This document shows, piece by piece, positions 17,331 to 26,068 of a stretch of DNA of 64,000 bases. The notes beneath the pieces were generated by a model, which ran no database searches, was not told where the DNA came from, and saw only the letters and a program-made list of their open reading frames with translations. The stretch is from Mucilaginibacter sp. 14171R-50. GTDB taxonomy: Bacteria; Bacteroidota; Bacteroidia; Sphingobacteriales; Sphingobacteriaceae. The number at the start of each line of letters is the position of its first letter. Position 1 is the stretch's first letter. The position numbers and the translations under genes are program-made. The stretch lies in assembly GCF_010093045.1 (NCBI RefSeq), contig NZ_CP048115.1, positions 2,666,001-2,730,000 of the forward strand, read 5' to 3'.

Positions 17331-20300
17331 TTGAACGCATACACCCTTCATATCACCCTTTATCACCTGCTTTTCCTCGGAGTAATATTTGTGGGGCTTA
17401 CTTTAAGCCTGCAGCTGGGTTTAGCCAAAAGGGTCAACAGGGCAGCGAACCGTTTTTTGAGTTTGGCCATCGCTGTCATGGTTTTAGATATGATTTGGTT
17501 GCTGGGACAAGATGCCGCTATTGAAGCGAGTTTTCCATACTGGCGATGGATGCCCCTGCAGCTATCGCTTGCCTTCGGCCCGCTTTTTTATTTTTATGTG
17601 CTTAAAATAACACTTCACGGATACCATTTCCGGCTTAAGGATACGTTTCACTTCGGCCCCTTGCTGCTGCAACTGGGCGTGCACATGGCAGCAATTACAG
17701 ATAGTATTAAAACAGGGTTGGCTGTCGATCAAACTTCGACTTATGAGCTGCTAAACCCGGTGTTGCAAATGCTGGCGTTTGTTTCGGTTGCAATTTACCT
17801 TTACCTGGCGCTAAGGCAGATAGAGCAATTTTACCGGCAGATAAAATTTAACGGGGGCGATCGCTACCGTTACGAGTTGCGCTGGCTGCGCCACCCGGTA
17901 CAGGTTTTCGGCCTGTTATGGCTTTTATGGATACCCATTACAATAGCCGACCTTTTGTATTATGATTACCATTTAGGTAAACAGGCTTATTATCCTTTTT
18001 ATTTGCTTTTAACCGCAGTAGCCCTCTGGATAGCAGCGGTTGCTTTCTTAAGGCCCGAAATGGACCCGAATGGCACACCATCATTTTTAAAGCTACCGCT
18101 GCATGCCGAACTGAAGCGAAAAGGTGCCTGGCTGAAAAAGGCAATGCAGGAGGGATGCTATTACCAGGACCCAGAATTAAACTTAAGCTCGCTGGCCGAA
18201 AAGCTTGGCGTAGGGCCGCATGAGTTATCACGCATCATCAATACCGTGCTTAAGAAAAGCTTTAACGATTTTATCAATGAGTATCGGGTTGCAAGCGTGG
18301 TGCAGAAAATGCAGGACCCTGCTTATGATCATATTACTTTACTCGGTATCGCATTCGAATCGGGCTTCAACTCCAAAACCACTTTTAACCGCACTTTTAA
18401 ACAGATCATTGGTAAAAGCCCCGTTGAATACAAAAATGATCTTAAAAAAGAGCGCCCATTTTATAATATGGGGCGTCGCGAACGGGTTGCAGCAGTAGTT
18501 TCGTCAGCAGAAGCCATTCCAAAATGGTCTGATGACAAATTAAAGCGCAACTATATGTTTAAAAATTATTTCAAGATCGCCTGGCGCAACCTGGTACGCA
18601 ACAAAAGTTATGCGGCTATCAATATTGCCGGTTTGGCCGTAGGCATAACCGTTTGTATCATCATATTTATCATTATACAATACCAAACAAGTTTTGATAA
18701 TTTTCATACTAAAAAGGATCGTACCTATCGCGTATTGACCGAACACCATCCTGCAGACGCAGGCGGTGTTTCGTACGGCAAAAGCGTTCCCTTCCCAATG
18801 CCTGCGGGATTGAAGACGGCATTTCCGCAACTGGAACAGGTAGCACCAGTTTATGCAAGCCATAATGATGTACTGCAAGTGCTTGATGCGGACGGAAACC
18901 CTGTAAAGAATTTTAAAGAGGCGGCCGGCGTATTTTATACAGCGCCATCTTTTTTTCAGATATTCAATTTTCCATTGCTTACAGGCTCGTATGCTTCGTT
19001 AAAAGATCCAAACAACGTGTTGCTTACAAAGGAGATCGCTGAGACCTATTTTGGCGACTGGAAAACAGCGATGGGGAAAACCATTAAGCTCACGGGCTCT
19101 TACAGTATCGGTGCCGGTTTGTTTCAGTCGCCGCCGGTATCGCTAAAGGTGTCCGGCATTTTGGCCACCATCCCTGCCAATACCGATTTTCAGTTTAAAC
19201 TGGTGATCGCGTACGGAACAGATTTTACCGGGGATTCGATGTATGGGTTTCAGCAAATGGACTGGAACCAAACATCCGCGGATTTTGGGTGCTACGTTTT
19301 ACTGCCGCCGAATATTTCTGCCGACAATTTCGATCAGCAACTAAAGGCGTACTCACGGAGGGTATTGCCGGCCGACAATAAGGATAGCCATATTTTACAA
19401 ACATTAAGCGCGGTACACTACGATACGCAAACAGGTAATTATAGTAATAAAACCATCAGTAAAGAACTGCTGAACGTATTGTGGCTGATAGCAGCATTTA
19501 TCCTGCTCATCGCTTGCGTAAACTTTATTAATCTTTCCACCGCACAGGCCGTTAACCGCGCAAAAGAGGTTGGGGTAAGAAAAGTTTTAGGCAGCAGTAA
19601 ATCCCAGTTGCAGTTCCAGTTCATCATCGAAACATTTTTGATAGTCGCGGGTGCAGTATTGTTTGCGACGGTAGTCACTATGCTTGCATTACCTTATGTA
19701 AGCAGGCTTTTAGAGCTTTCGCTGTCGTTCAATATACTCGGCAATCCAATGATTATTTTATTTCTGTTCGGGGTAACAGTTGTTGTAACCGCTCTTGCGG
19801 GGTTTTATCCTTCTATAGTCCTATCGCGTTTCAACCCTGTTAAAGCGCTAAAAAGTAAGCTAACGGTTGCTACCCCTGCCGGAATATCCCTACGCAGAGG
19901 ACTGGTGGTGTTTCATTTTGTAGTTGCACAGGCGCTCATTATCGGCACGCTTATCATTGTTAAGCAAATGGACTATTTTATGCACCAGCCATTGGGCTTT
20001 GATAAGGACGCAATCGTAAATGTCCCTTTCCGCCCGGATAGTACGGGCAGCCGGCTCGCGGGTTATTTAACGCAGCAGCTGTTGCAGGTAAGGGGCGTAA
20101 AGGCAGTAAGCTTCAGCTCGAACACGCCGGTTGAAGATGATAACAACAGGTTTACTACCCTTAAATTTAACCATTCGATAAAAAAAGAGGACTTCGAGGC
20201 CATTGTGAAATTCGCCGATGAAAATTATGTACCTACTTATAAATTGCAGCTGGTAGCCGGTAGAAACTTGCAGCATTCGGATATGACGAGGGAATTCCTG

Positions 20301-21017
20301 GTGAACGAAGCGTTTGTAAAAAGTTTGGGGTTAAAAAGCCCCGAAGATATATTGAACAAAGAAGTAAGTATTTGGGGCGACGTGATAAAATGCCCGGTTG
20401 TTGGCGTGGTAAAGGATTTCAACGACCGCTCTTTACGCAATAACCTGGCACCATTACTTATCGCAACAAACATTACCATGTACCGCCAGGCAGCAATAAA
20501 GCTTTCAACAGCAAATATTTCGTCCACCATGCAGTCGGTAAAAAAAGTATGGGAGCAAACATTTCCTGATTATGTTTATGATTACCAGTTCCTGGACGAT
20601 AAAATTGCGAGCTTTTACAAGCAGGAAAACCAATTGGCAGCTTTGTATAAAATTTTTGCGGCTATAGCAATATGCCTTAGCTGTTTGGGTTTGTATGGTT
20701 TAGCATCATTTATGGCGGTGCAGCGGGTAAAAGAAGTTGGCATCCGCAAGGTACTGGGCGCCTCTGCCGGCAGCATTGTTTATTTGTTTTCGAAAGAGTT
20801 TATTATACTCATTTCAATTGCTTTCACCGTGGCAGCACCCATTGCCTGGTATTACATGCACCAGTGGCTGCAGGATTACGTTTATCGCATTCATATCAGC
20901 TGGTGGCTATTTGCTGTTGGCGGACTCGGTGCAATAATCATAGCGCTTGTAACCATCAGTTTCCAGGCCATAAAAGCAGCCTTAGCCAACCCGGTGAAGA
21001 GCTTGCGGAGCGAATAG
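17331..21017 (+). CDS. Fusion: membrane AraC-type regulator + FtsX/MacB-type ABC permease
   Basis: 1228 residues in one open frame. Residues about 1-245 have several membrane helices, followed by an AraC-type helix-turn-helix at about 275-380 (LNLSSLAEKLGVGPHELSRIIN, then FESGFNSKTTFNRTFKQIIGKSPVEYK). From Met409 (MFKNYFKIAWRNLVRNKSYAAIN) it continues as a complete Bacteroidota ABC permease: MacB-like periplasmic region and two FtsX domains, each marked by KEVGVRKVLG or KEVGIRKVLG. The TTG start is the first start codon after an in-frame stop at 17310; the next ATG is about 50 codons in. Met409 (base 18555) is where stand-alone relatives begin, so internal initiation could yield the permease alone. 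No ATPase gene is adjacent. It follows the NRPS operon by 159 bases and may serve its export or control, by position only. Confidence 0.85.
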   Translation: MNAYTLHITLYHLLFLGVIFVGLTLSLQLGLAKRVNRAANRFLSLAIAVMVLDMIWLLGQDAAIEASFPYWRWMPLQLSLAFGPLFYFYVLKITLHGYHFRLKDTFHFGPLLLQLGVHMAAITDSIKTGLAVDQTSTYELLNPVLQMLAFVSVAIYLYLALRQIEQFYRQIKFNGGDRYRYELRWLRHPVQVFGLLWLLWIPITIADLLYYDYHLGKQAYYPFYLLLTAVALWIAAVAFLRPEMDPNGTPSFLKLPLHAELKRKGAWLKKAMQEGCYYQDPELNLSSLAEKLGVGPHELSRIINTVLKKSFNDFINEYRVASVVQKMQDPAYDHITLLGIAFESGFNSKTTFNRTFKQIIGKSPVEYKNDLKKERPFYNMGRRERVAAVVSSAEAIPKWSDDKLKRNYMFKNYFKIAWRNLVRNKSYAAINIAGLAVGITVCIIIFIIIQYQTSFDNFHTKKDRTYRVLTEHHPADAGGVSYGKSVPFPMPAGLKTAFPQLEQVAPVYASHNDVLQVLDADGNPVKNFKEAAGVFYTAPSFFQIFNFPLLTGSYASLKDPNNVLLTKEIAETYFGDWKTAMGKTIKLTGSYSIGAGLFQSPPVSLKVSGILATIPANTDFQFKLVIAYGTDFTGDSMYGFQQMDWNQTSADFGCYVLLPPNISADNFDQQLKAYSRRVLPADNKDSHILQTLSAVHYDTQTGNYSNKTISKELLNVLWLIAAFILLIACVNFINLSTAQAVNRAKEVGVRKVLGSSKSQLQFQFIIETFLIVAGAVLFATVVTMLALPYVSRLLELSLSFNILGNPMIILFLFGVTVVVTALAGFYPSIVLSRFNPVKALKSKLTVATPAGISLRRGLVVFHFVVAQALIIGTLIIVKQMDYFMHQPLGFDKDAIVNVPFRPDSTGSRLAGYLTQQLLQVRGVKAVSFSSNTPVEDDNNRFTTLKFNHSIKKEDFEAIVKFADENYVPTYKLQLVAGRNLQHSDMTREFLVNEAFVKSLGLKSPEDILNKEVSIWGDVIKCPVVGVVKDFNDRSLRNNLAPLLIATNITMYRQAAIKLSTANISSTMQSVKKVWEQTFPDYVYDYQFLDDKIASFYKQENQLAALYKIFAAIAICLSCLGLYGLASFMAVQRVKEVGIRKVLGASAGSIVYLFSKEFIILISIAFTVAAPIAWYYMHQWLQDYVYRIHISWWLFAVGGLGAIIIALVTISFQAIKAALANPVKSLRSE

Positions 21018-21062
21018 TTTTTGCCGGCAGCTCGATCCGGATTATAGTTTACGGAAATCCGC

Positions 21063-22463
21063 TTACCTCCGCTCGTTATAAACGCCAAACTCCGCGATGG
21101 AAACCTGCCCTTCGGCTCTATCGATGGTTACGCGTATTTTGGTGCCCCAAACGCGGTTAAAACGGTGGACCTTCACACGTGAGGCTGTGCTGCCTTCAAG
21201 TATGGGTTTCCAAACACCGTTTTGCAGATACTCCAAATGGTAGGCGGTGATGTTTGGTTTTTTCTCCGTCAAAGCAATGGTATTAAACTCCGTATCGTGA
21301 CCAAAATCTATTTCATACCAAGGCTTTGCCACCGTTTTGCTGGATACCCAGGATGTGGTAAAATCATCGTCGTTGGCAAAATCCATAATATCCATGTCAT
21401 CGCTCCAGCTGGCGTTTGATGGTTTGTTTTTAGCCAAATTGCTTGATATTATGGGTGCGCCGGTTGCAGCCAGTTTGGGCGCGGGCACATTGTTCTTCCA
21501 AAGCTTGCCTATTTCTTTTAGGGCGGCCAGGGCGTTATCGTCGAATAAGCCGTCGCGGTTTGGGGCAACATTAAGGATAAAATTGCAGCCCGCCTGGTTA
21601 AGGGTGTTTAACTGTTCAACCATTTTGGCCGGGTCTTTTACAGGGGTGGTTGGGAAATTTGTTTTCCAGAACCAGCTGCTTTGTATAGGCAGGCAAGCTA
21701 ATGACGGCATAACGTTATCCTTTGTTGACAGGCGCTGGCCCGCGCCCATTTCGTAGGTTTTAATGTCGCTGTAAAACAGGCCTTCGGCGGGATATTTTGC
21801 GCCGTTAAGATCCATCAGCACACAGTCAGGCTGGATGGATTTAATGAGGTGGTAAACGTCCTCAAAATTAATATCGTCATAACTGATCCTCGACCATGGC
21901 GCATCCCAGCCGTCGATGATAATGGCTTCTATCTTACCGTATTTTGTTAACAGTTCAGTTAACTGGGCCTTCACCATTTCAAAATGTTTCTGGGTGATCT
22001 GGTGCGGGCGCAAGCGGTGGTGCGTATCTAAAATACTGTAGTAAAGCATCACTTTAAGGTCGTTCTTCCTGAAGGCATCCACATATTCTTTTACCACATC
22101 CCGCTTCAGCGGGCTGTTCATTACGTTATAATCGGTGGTTTTGGTATCCCAGATACAAAAGCCGCTGTGGTGCTTGGTGGTTAAGCAGCCGTACGTCATG
22201 TTAGCGCTTTTGGCCGCTTTGGCCCATTGGTCGGCATTTAGTTTTTTTGGATTGAATGCTGATGCAGGCGCATCGGGGTCGGGCCAGTCGGCATCCATAT
22301 AGGTAGGCATATTGAAATGGATGAACATCCCAAACTTCAGGTCGACGAACTTTTGCTGCAGCTGATGATAATTGGCTTCTGCGGTGTTTTGCGCTGAGGT
22401 TTTAAATATGATGCCGGTAAGCAGGGCAATAACGGTAAATAGTTTCTTCATGGGATGACACAA
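21063..22463 (-). CDS. Secreted GH29 alpha-L-fucosidase with C-terminal discoidin-like domain
   Basis: 466 residues. The signal peptide ends near TSAQN (about 25). The GH29 barrel covers about 35-330: QQKFVDLKFGMFIHF, YGCLTTKHHSGFCIWDT, and IIIDGWDAPW with the Asp in the position of the family nucleophile. NFILNVAPNRDGLFDDNAL closes the catalytic domain. The C-terminal about 120 residues (TTSWVSSKTVAKPWYEIDFGHDTEFNTIALTE) form an F5/8-type, sugar-binding-like sandwich. GH29 enzymes remove alpha-L-fucose from glycans with retention. It is convergent with the fusion gene (45-base gap), with no other fucose genes nearby. Confidence 0.9.
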   Translation of the reverse strand: MCHPMKKLFTVIALLTGIIFKTSAQNTAEANYHQLQQKFVDLKFGMFIHFNMPTYMDADWPDPDAPASAFNPKKLNADQWAKAAKSANMTYGCLTTKHHSGFCIWDTKTTDYNVMNSPLKRDVVKEYVDAFRKNDLKVMLYYSILDTHHRLRPHQITQKHFEMVKAQLTELLTKYGKIEAIIIDGWDAPWSRISYDDINFEDVYHLIKSIQPDCVLMDLNGAKYPAEGLFYSDIKTYEMGAGQRLSTKDNVMPSLACLPIQSSWFWKTNFPTTPVKDPAKMVEQLNTLNQAGCNFILNVAPNRDGLFDDNALAALKEIGKLWKNNVPAPKLAATGAPIISSNLAKNKPSNASWSDDMDIMDFANDDDFTTSWVSSKTVAKPWYEIDFGHDTEFNTIALTEKKPNITAYHLEYLQNGVWKPILEGSTASRVKVHRFNRVWGTKIRVTIDRAEGQVSIAEFGVYNERR

Positions 22464-22533
22464 ATAGTAAACCCAAAGTAAACGATTATTGAGTAAGATT
22501 TGATAACTTTTGGAAAACGATCAAGCTAAAAGC

Positions 22534-22565
22534 GTTCACGTTCGGCGCACGTGAACACCGTGAAC
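22534..22565. promoter_or_regulatory. GTTCACG/CGTGAAC dyad with an extra half-site
   Basis: GTTCACG (22534-22540) and CGTGAAC (22550-22556) form a perfect 7-bp dyad with 9 bases between, and a second CGTGAAC follows at 22559-22565. It lies in the 229-bp gap upstream of the fucosidase start and downstream of the TPR gene. It resembles an operator, but the regulator is unknown. Confidence 0.4.
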
Positions 22566-22692
22566 ATAGGTTAACGCTTGATTATCAGCTACTTTTAAAA
22601 TTGAGTACTGACATAGTGCTGTCACCATTACCTGTGATTTAATTTACTATGCAGAAAACCGGAAGTGATATCTGCCGAAAGTTAAACTGCCT

Positions 22693-23844
22693 TTAAATGG
22701 CCGTATATGCTTCCGTAACTATTTTACTGGTGTTTGGATGCGTTCTGGTATCGGTGATATTTTTTGCTTCGAGGCCCATGCCTTTTGCAGTTCTTAAATA
22801 CTGTTTAGAAAGGTCTGCGTTTGTAGTTTGATAAATTTTGCCAAGCGCAAAATTCAGACATGCTTCTACACTCTTTGTGCCCTTAAAGTCGGCAAGGCGT
22901 TTTTGATAGATCATGGCCAGGTCGGCCAACCTGCCGTTGGCAGCGTAAATGTCATAAACATCCAGGTAGTAAGAAAGCTTCCCTCTGTCCTGCGAGGTAA
23001 GGAAAGCATTAACCGTTTCAGCAGCTTTGTTGTTATTTGTTTTAACGTAAAAGTTCAACAACGACTTTAGAACGAAAAAGTCGCCATGCTTTAATGAGTC
23101 GGCGGCAAGGTAATTTTTTAAGGCGTTCGCCTTGTCGTTCATAGCTTCATATGCTTGTGCAGCAACCAGCAAAGCGCCGCTGCGCTCCTTGTTCGCAACA
23201 GCCAGTTCAGCGGCTTTGCGGGAGGTAGCCAACGCGCTTGCCATATTCTTCTGTTTAAGATATGCCCGGCCAAGCTGCAAATGCGCCTTAGCAAACCCGG
23301 CGTTCAACGCTATTGATTTTTTTAGGTACTCAATGGCATTATCTAATTGGCCAAGTTCCAAAGATGTATAGCCCAGCACATAATCAGACAGATAGCTTGG
23401 GCATTTTGGCTGAATATACTGGTCAACCGATTTGTTTAAAGCAGTTAATAAAGCCATAGAACCGTATTGGCCTTCGTTGTTTAAAACGAAAGTGTAAAAC
23501 CGGCATTGCTCTTCATACAAACGACAATCAGCAGGCCACTTGCCTATTGCCCCGAAAAGTAAACCTTCAACATTCAGGTCGAAAAGCTTTATAGACCCAC
23601 CCGCATCCATCATTTCCCATGATTGATATTTGCTGACAGATAGGGAATGTTCGGTAACAAGCTTAGCTAAAGTTATCGCCAATTCAGGGCTAAGGTCGTT
23701 AGAACTGCTTAATGTTTCAAAGGCCGAAGCATATTTCTTTTGGGTTATCAGGGCTTTGGCGTCTTCAATTTTTTGAGCATCGGTTTGTGCAAATGTAAAC
23801 GTAGTTAACAGGCATGTGATAAAGGTGATCAGGGCTGTTTTCAT
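22693..23844 (-). CDS. Exported TPR-repeat protein
   Basis: 383 residues with a signal peptide (LITFITCLLTTFTFAQ, cleavage near residue 20). Tetratricopeptide-type helix pairs cover most of the mature part; the clearest is YTSLELGQLDNAIEYLKKSIALNAGFAKAHLQLGRAYLKQK (about 160-200), followed by further repeats. There is no enzyme motif. TPR proteins act as binding scaffolds; here it would be periplasmic. It is transcribed alone between gaps of 229 and 189 bases. The partner is unknown. Confidence 0.8.
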   Translation of the reverse strand: MKTALITFITCLLTTFTFAQTDAQKIEDAKALITQKKYASAFETLSSSNDLSPELAITLAKLVTEHSLSVSKYQSWEMMDAGGSIKLFDLNVEGLLFGAIGKWPADCRLYEEQCRFYTFVLNNEGQYGSMALLTALNKSVDQYIQPKCPSYLSDYVLGYTSLELGQLDNAIEYLKKSIALNAGFAKAHLQLGRAYLKQKNMASALATSRKAAELAVANKERSGALLVAAQAYEAMNDKANALKNYLAADSLKHGDFFVLKSLLNFYVKTNNNKAAETVNAFLTSQDRGKLSYYLDVYDIYAANGRLADLAMIYQKRLADFKGTKSVEACLNFALGKIYQTTNADLSKQYLRTAKGMGLEAKNITDTRTHPNTSKIVTEAYTAI

Positions 23845-24033
23845 TATTAAATTCTACTATTAAATTAATCGGATAGGTTTGATTATTAGCCTTCCTAAGG
23901 TAGAATTACTTTTTAAATTTTACAATAGTGCCCTCGCTGCAGGGTTGATGCGGCTAAGGTGTAAACAACCTATAGCAAGCTAAGGCTTTTCGTACGCGGC
24001 CGGCATAAAACATACACAGCCCGGATCAAGGTG

Positions 24034-24723
24034 CTAAATTTTCTCTCTCGCACCCAAAATTTCATCTATCATGCCAAACTCCAGGGCTTCGGCGGCTATC
24101 ATCCAGTGGTCGCGGTCAGACAGGCGGTGAACGGTTTCAAAATCCTGACCGGTGTGTTTGGCTGTGATCTCGTAAAGCTCCCGTTTCATTTTTGCGATCT
24201 GTACGGCAGCTATCTCAATATCCGAAGCCATACCCTGCGCCCCGCCCGAAGGCTGGTGCATCATTATCCTGGAGTGGGGCAGGGCCGCACGCTTGCCTTT
24301 TGTGCCGGCGCACAGCAAAACCTGCGCCATAGAAGCGGCCATGCCGGTACAAATGGTTGCTACATCGGGCGAGATAAACTGCATGGTATCGTAAATGCCC
24401 AGTCCTGCGTAAACCGAGCCACCCGGCGAATTGATATAGATCTGGATATCGCGCTTTGCATCGGTTGATTGCAGGAACAGTAGCTGCGCCTGTATGATAT
24501 TGGCTACCTGGTCGTCAACCGCGGTGCCTAAAAAGATAATGCGGTCCATCATCAGGCGCGAGAAAACATCCATTTGGGTAATGTTCATCTGCCGCTCTTC
24601 CATAATGGCGGGAGTTTGACCGGTAAAGCGGCTGTTATTTACCCCGGCTATAAACCTGTCTACATGTAAACTTTGGACATGGCGATGCCTCACCGCGTAT
24701 TTGCGGAACTCATTAGTGTTCAT
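24034..24723 (-). CDS. clpP: ATP-dependent Clp protease proteolytic subunit
   Basis: 229 residues of the ClpP (S14) family. The catalytic Ser131 lies in TGMAASMAQ, His156 in MHQPSGG, and the Asp is in the region SDRDHWM; the Ser-His spacing of 25 matches ClpP. INSPGGSVYAGLGIYD forms the handle/oligomer region. Typical ClpP has GQAASM at the serine, while here it is GMAASM, so this may be a secondary paralogue. It sits downstream of an ECF sigma gene and a small gene rather than beside clpX or tig, which also suggests a specialised copy. The ATPase partner is not in the window. Confidence 0.9.
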   Translation of the reverse strand: MNTNEFRKYAVRHRHVQSLHVDRFIAGVNNSRFTGQTPAIMEERQMNITQMDVFSRLMMDRIIFLGTAVDDQVANIIQAQLLFLQSTDAKRDIQIYINSPGGSVYAGLGIYDTMQFISPDVATICTGMAASMAQVLLCAGTKGKRAALPHSRIMMHQPSGGAQGMASDIEIAAVQIAKMKRELYEITAKHTGQDFETVHRLSDRDHWMIAAEALEFGMIDEILGAREKI

Positions 24724-24742
24724 TTTCTTAAAATTTAAAGGG

Positions 24743-25012
24743 TTAGCGTTTAAAAAAACGCAGTATGCTTTGCCGGAAGCCGTGGTGCTCGGGCCGTGTA
24801 AAAAGCTGCTTGTGTACAGCTTCTATTTCGGCGCGCAACTGTTCGCGGCCATATTGCTGCACAAGGGCAAGGGTTTGTTGGTGCCAGTACACATCGGCCC
24901 GGAGCTCCGGGTTCAGTATCATCTTCGCCTCGAACAATAAATTGTCCGGCGGTGCAGCCAAGCCCAGCAAATGGTCGTCAATCGCTTTGATGTTATTCAA
25001 TGAAGTCCGCAT
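24743..25012 (-). CDS. Small protein overlapping the ECF sigma gene (89 aa)
   Basis: An 89-residue soluble, mostly helical protein beginning MRTSLNNIKAIDDHLLGL and ending in a basic RFFKR. Its start lies 20 bases inside the end of the sigma gene, so the two are translationally linked. The clpP start follows 19 bases later. The position is that of an anti-sigma or sigma partner, but there is no membrane segment or zinc motif to confirm it. The function is unknown. Confidence 0.65.
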   Translation of the reverse strand: MRTSLNNIKAIDDHLLGLAAPPDNLLFEAKMILNPELRADVYWHQQTLALVQQYGREQLRAEIEAVHKQLFTRPEHHGFRQSILRFFKR

Positions 25013-25514
25013 ACGTTAATGATTGTTGTTTAACGGTGTCCCTTACTTTCTCCAGGCATTTGTATTTCTGCACGGTAACCGAGCGCTCGCCGGCGTAACC
25101 AAACTTTTGGGCTGCGTCTTTCATGGACAACTTATCATAATAAAAGGCGCTTAACAATTCCATGCAGCGTTTGCCGGCTGTTTGCAGGTATTGCAGTACT
25201 TTGCCGTTTGAAACCTGTTTCTCCTGTTCATTAGCAAGGTTCAACATCTCATCCTGCATGGACACGGTGGTATTACCCTCCCTGAATTTTTTAAACCAAA
25301 GATGTTTTGCGATGCCCAGCAGGTAAGCCTTGTCATCCATTGCGTTTAAGCTGCCATTGGAGGCTTTCTCGTAATATATAACCAAAGTATCCTGGAACAC
25401 ATCCCTGGCATCTTCAAACGATCCGCCCATACGTGCCACATATTTAGCCACAGCCGGGAAGCCGCTCTTGTAAAGCTCCATCAGTAACTGTTCCCTGTTA
25501 ACCGTTTGTACCAT
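24993..25514 (-). CDS. ECF-type RNA polymerase sigma factor
   Basis: 173 residues of the sigma-70 extracytoplasmic-function group. Region 2 covers about 18-90 (MGGSFEDARDVFQDTLVIYYEKA; AKHLWFKKFRE). Region 4 covers about 115-165 (ELLSAFYYDKLSMKDAAQKFGY...SVTVQKYKCLEKVR), a helix-turn-helix for the -35 element. It redirects RNA polymerase to a small regulon. It heads a run of three genes (sigma, small protein, clpP), which suggests a stress or proteolysis circuit. The start at 25514 keeps NREQLLMELYKSG; a later Met at residue 12 is possible. Confidence 0.87.
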   Translation of the reverse strand: MVQTVNREQLLMELYKSGFPAVAKYVARMGGSFEDARDVFQDTLVIYYEKASNGSLNAMDDKAYLLGIAKHLWFKKFREGNTTVSMQDEMLNLANEQEKQVSNGKVLQYLQTAGKRCMELLSAFYYDKLSMKDAAQKFGYAGERSVTVQKYKCLEKVRDTVKQQSLTYADFIE

Positions 25515-25677
25515 AATAACTGCGTTTAAATATAAGTGCGCGGATGAGGTGATATATCACCATGAAATTAGGAAAAAATTTAAAGTTCCCGTTATTGCGA
25601 GGTGCCGGGCCGTGAGTGAGTATAATTGTTTTGCCCTTTTGGATGTTGTTGCCACAGTTTTTTTGAACGATCCACGC

Positions 25678-25739
25678 GGCAATTAACTCACCCCGCGGCA
25701 CTGCGTGCGCGACCCTCTCTGCTGCGCAAAGAGGGTAAG
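25678..25739 (+). repeat. Palindromic intergenic repeat, direct copy 1
   Basis: A 62-base unit that begins GGCAATTAACTCACC and ends CTGCGCAAAGAGGGTAAG. It contains the near-palindrome CCTCTCTGCTGCGCAAAGAGG. It differs from copy 2 at one base (ACTGCG against ACTTCG). Confidence 0.85.
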
Positions 25740-25764
25740 GCACAAGTTGCCGGAAGAACGGCCC

Positions 25765-25826
25765 GGCAATTAACTCACCCCGCGGCACTTCGTGCGCGAC
25801 CCTCTCTGCTGCGCAAAGAGGGTAAG
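25765..25826 (+). repeat. Palindromic intergenic repeat, direct copy 2
   Basis: A 62-base copy of the unit at 25678-25739, with one mismatch and separated from it by 25 unique bases. Confidence 0.85.
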
Positions 25827-25837
25827 AAGATAAGTGA

Positions 25838-25883
25838 TTAAGAACCCCCTCTTTGCGCAGCAGAGAGGGGGCAGGGGGTGAGT
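25838..25883 (-). repeat. Palindromic intergenic repeat, inverted copy 3
   Basis: Shares the core CCTCTTTGCGCAGCAGAGAGG and the flank GGGGGTGAGT, read as the reverse complement of the direct copies. With copy 2 it forms a large inverted repeat that could fold into a long hairpin. Confidence 0.8.
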
Positions 25884-25943
25884 CGGATCGGCAATTGGCA
25901 ACAACACAATAATTCAGCCTGACAGCGTAAAATAGCAGGCGAA

Positions 25944-25990
25944 ATTAAGAACCCCCTCTTTGCGTAGCAGAGAGGGGGCAGGGGGTGAGT
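25944..25990 (-). repeat. Palindromic intergenic repeat, inverted copy 4
   Basis: Nearly identical to copy 3 over 47 bases, with GCGTAG in place of GCGCAG in the loop-side core. Confidence 0.8.
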
Positions 25991-26010
25991 CCAACGATAC
26001 GATAAACCAA

Positions 26011-26034
26011 AAAGGCTTGCCGAAGCAAGCCTTT
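26011..26034 (-). terminator. Terminator of the phosphohexomutase gene
   Basis: Stem AAAGGCTTGC (26011-26020) pairs with GCAAGCCTTT (26025-26034). Read on the minus strand, the loop is TTCG and the hairpin runs into a T stretch. It lies 35 bases after the phosphohexomutase stop. Confidence 0.8.
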
Positions 26035-26068
26035 ATTCTGTGAGTAGTAAAATTCTGTAAATCTGATC

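Larger units (their letters stand above)
25515..26068. other. Repeat-rich intergenic region
   Basis: 554 bases without a credible gene. The right two thirds consist of four copies of one palindromic repeat family (see the separate entries) separated by unique spacers, then a terminator. Frames seen here on either strand are translations of the repeats. Confidence 0.75.

Noticed and set aside
25678-25990. Possible CRISPR array
   Set aside because: Only two direct copies are present, the others are inverted, units are 62 bases long and palindromic, the spacing is irregular and no cas gene is near. An intergenic repeat family explains it better.
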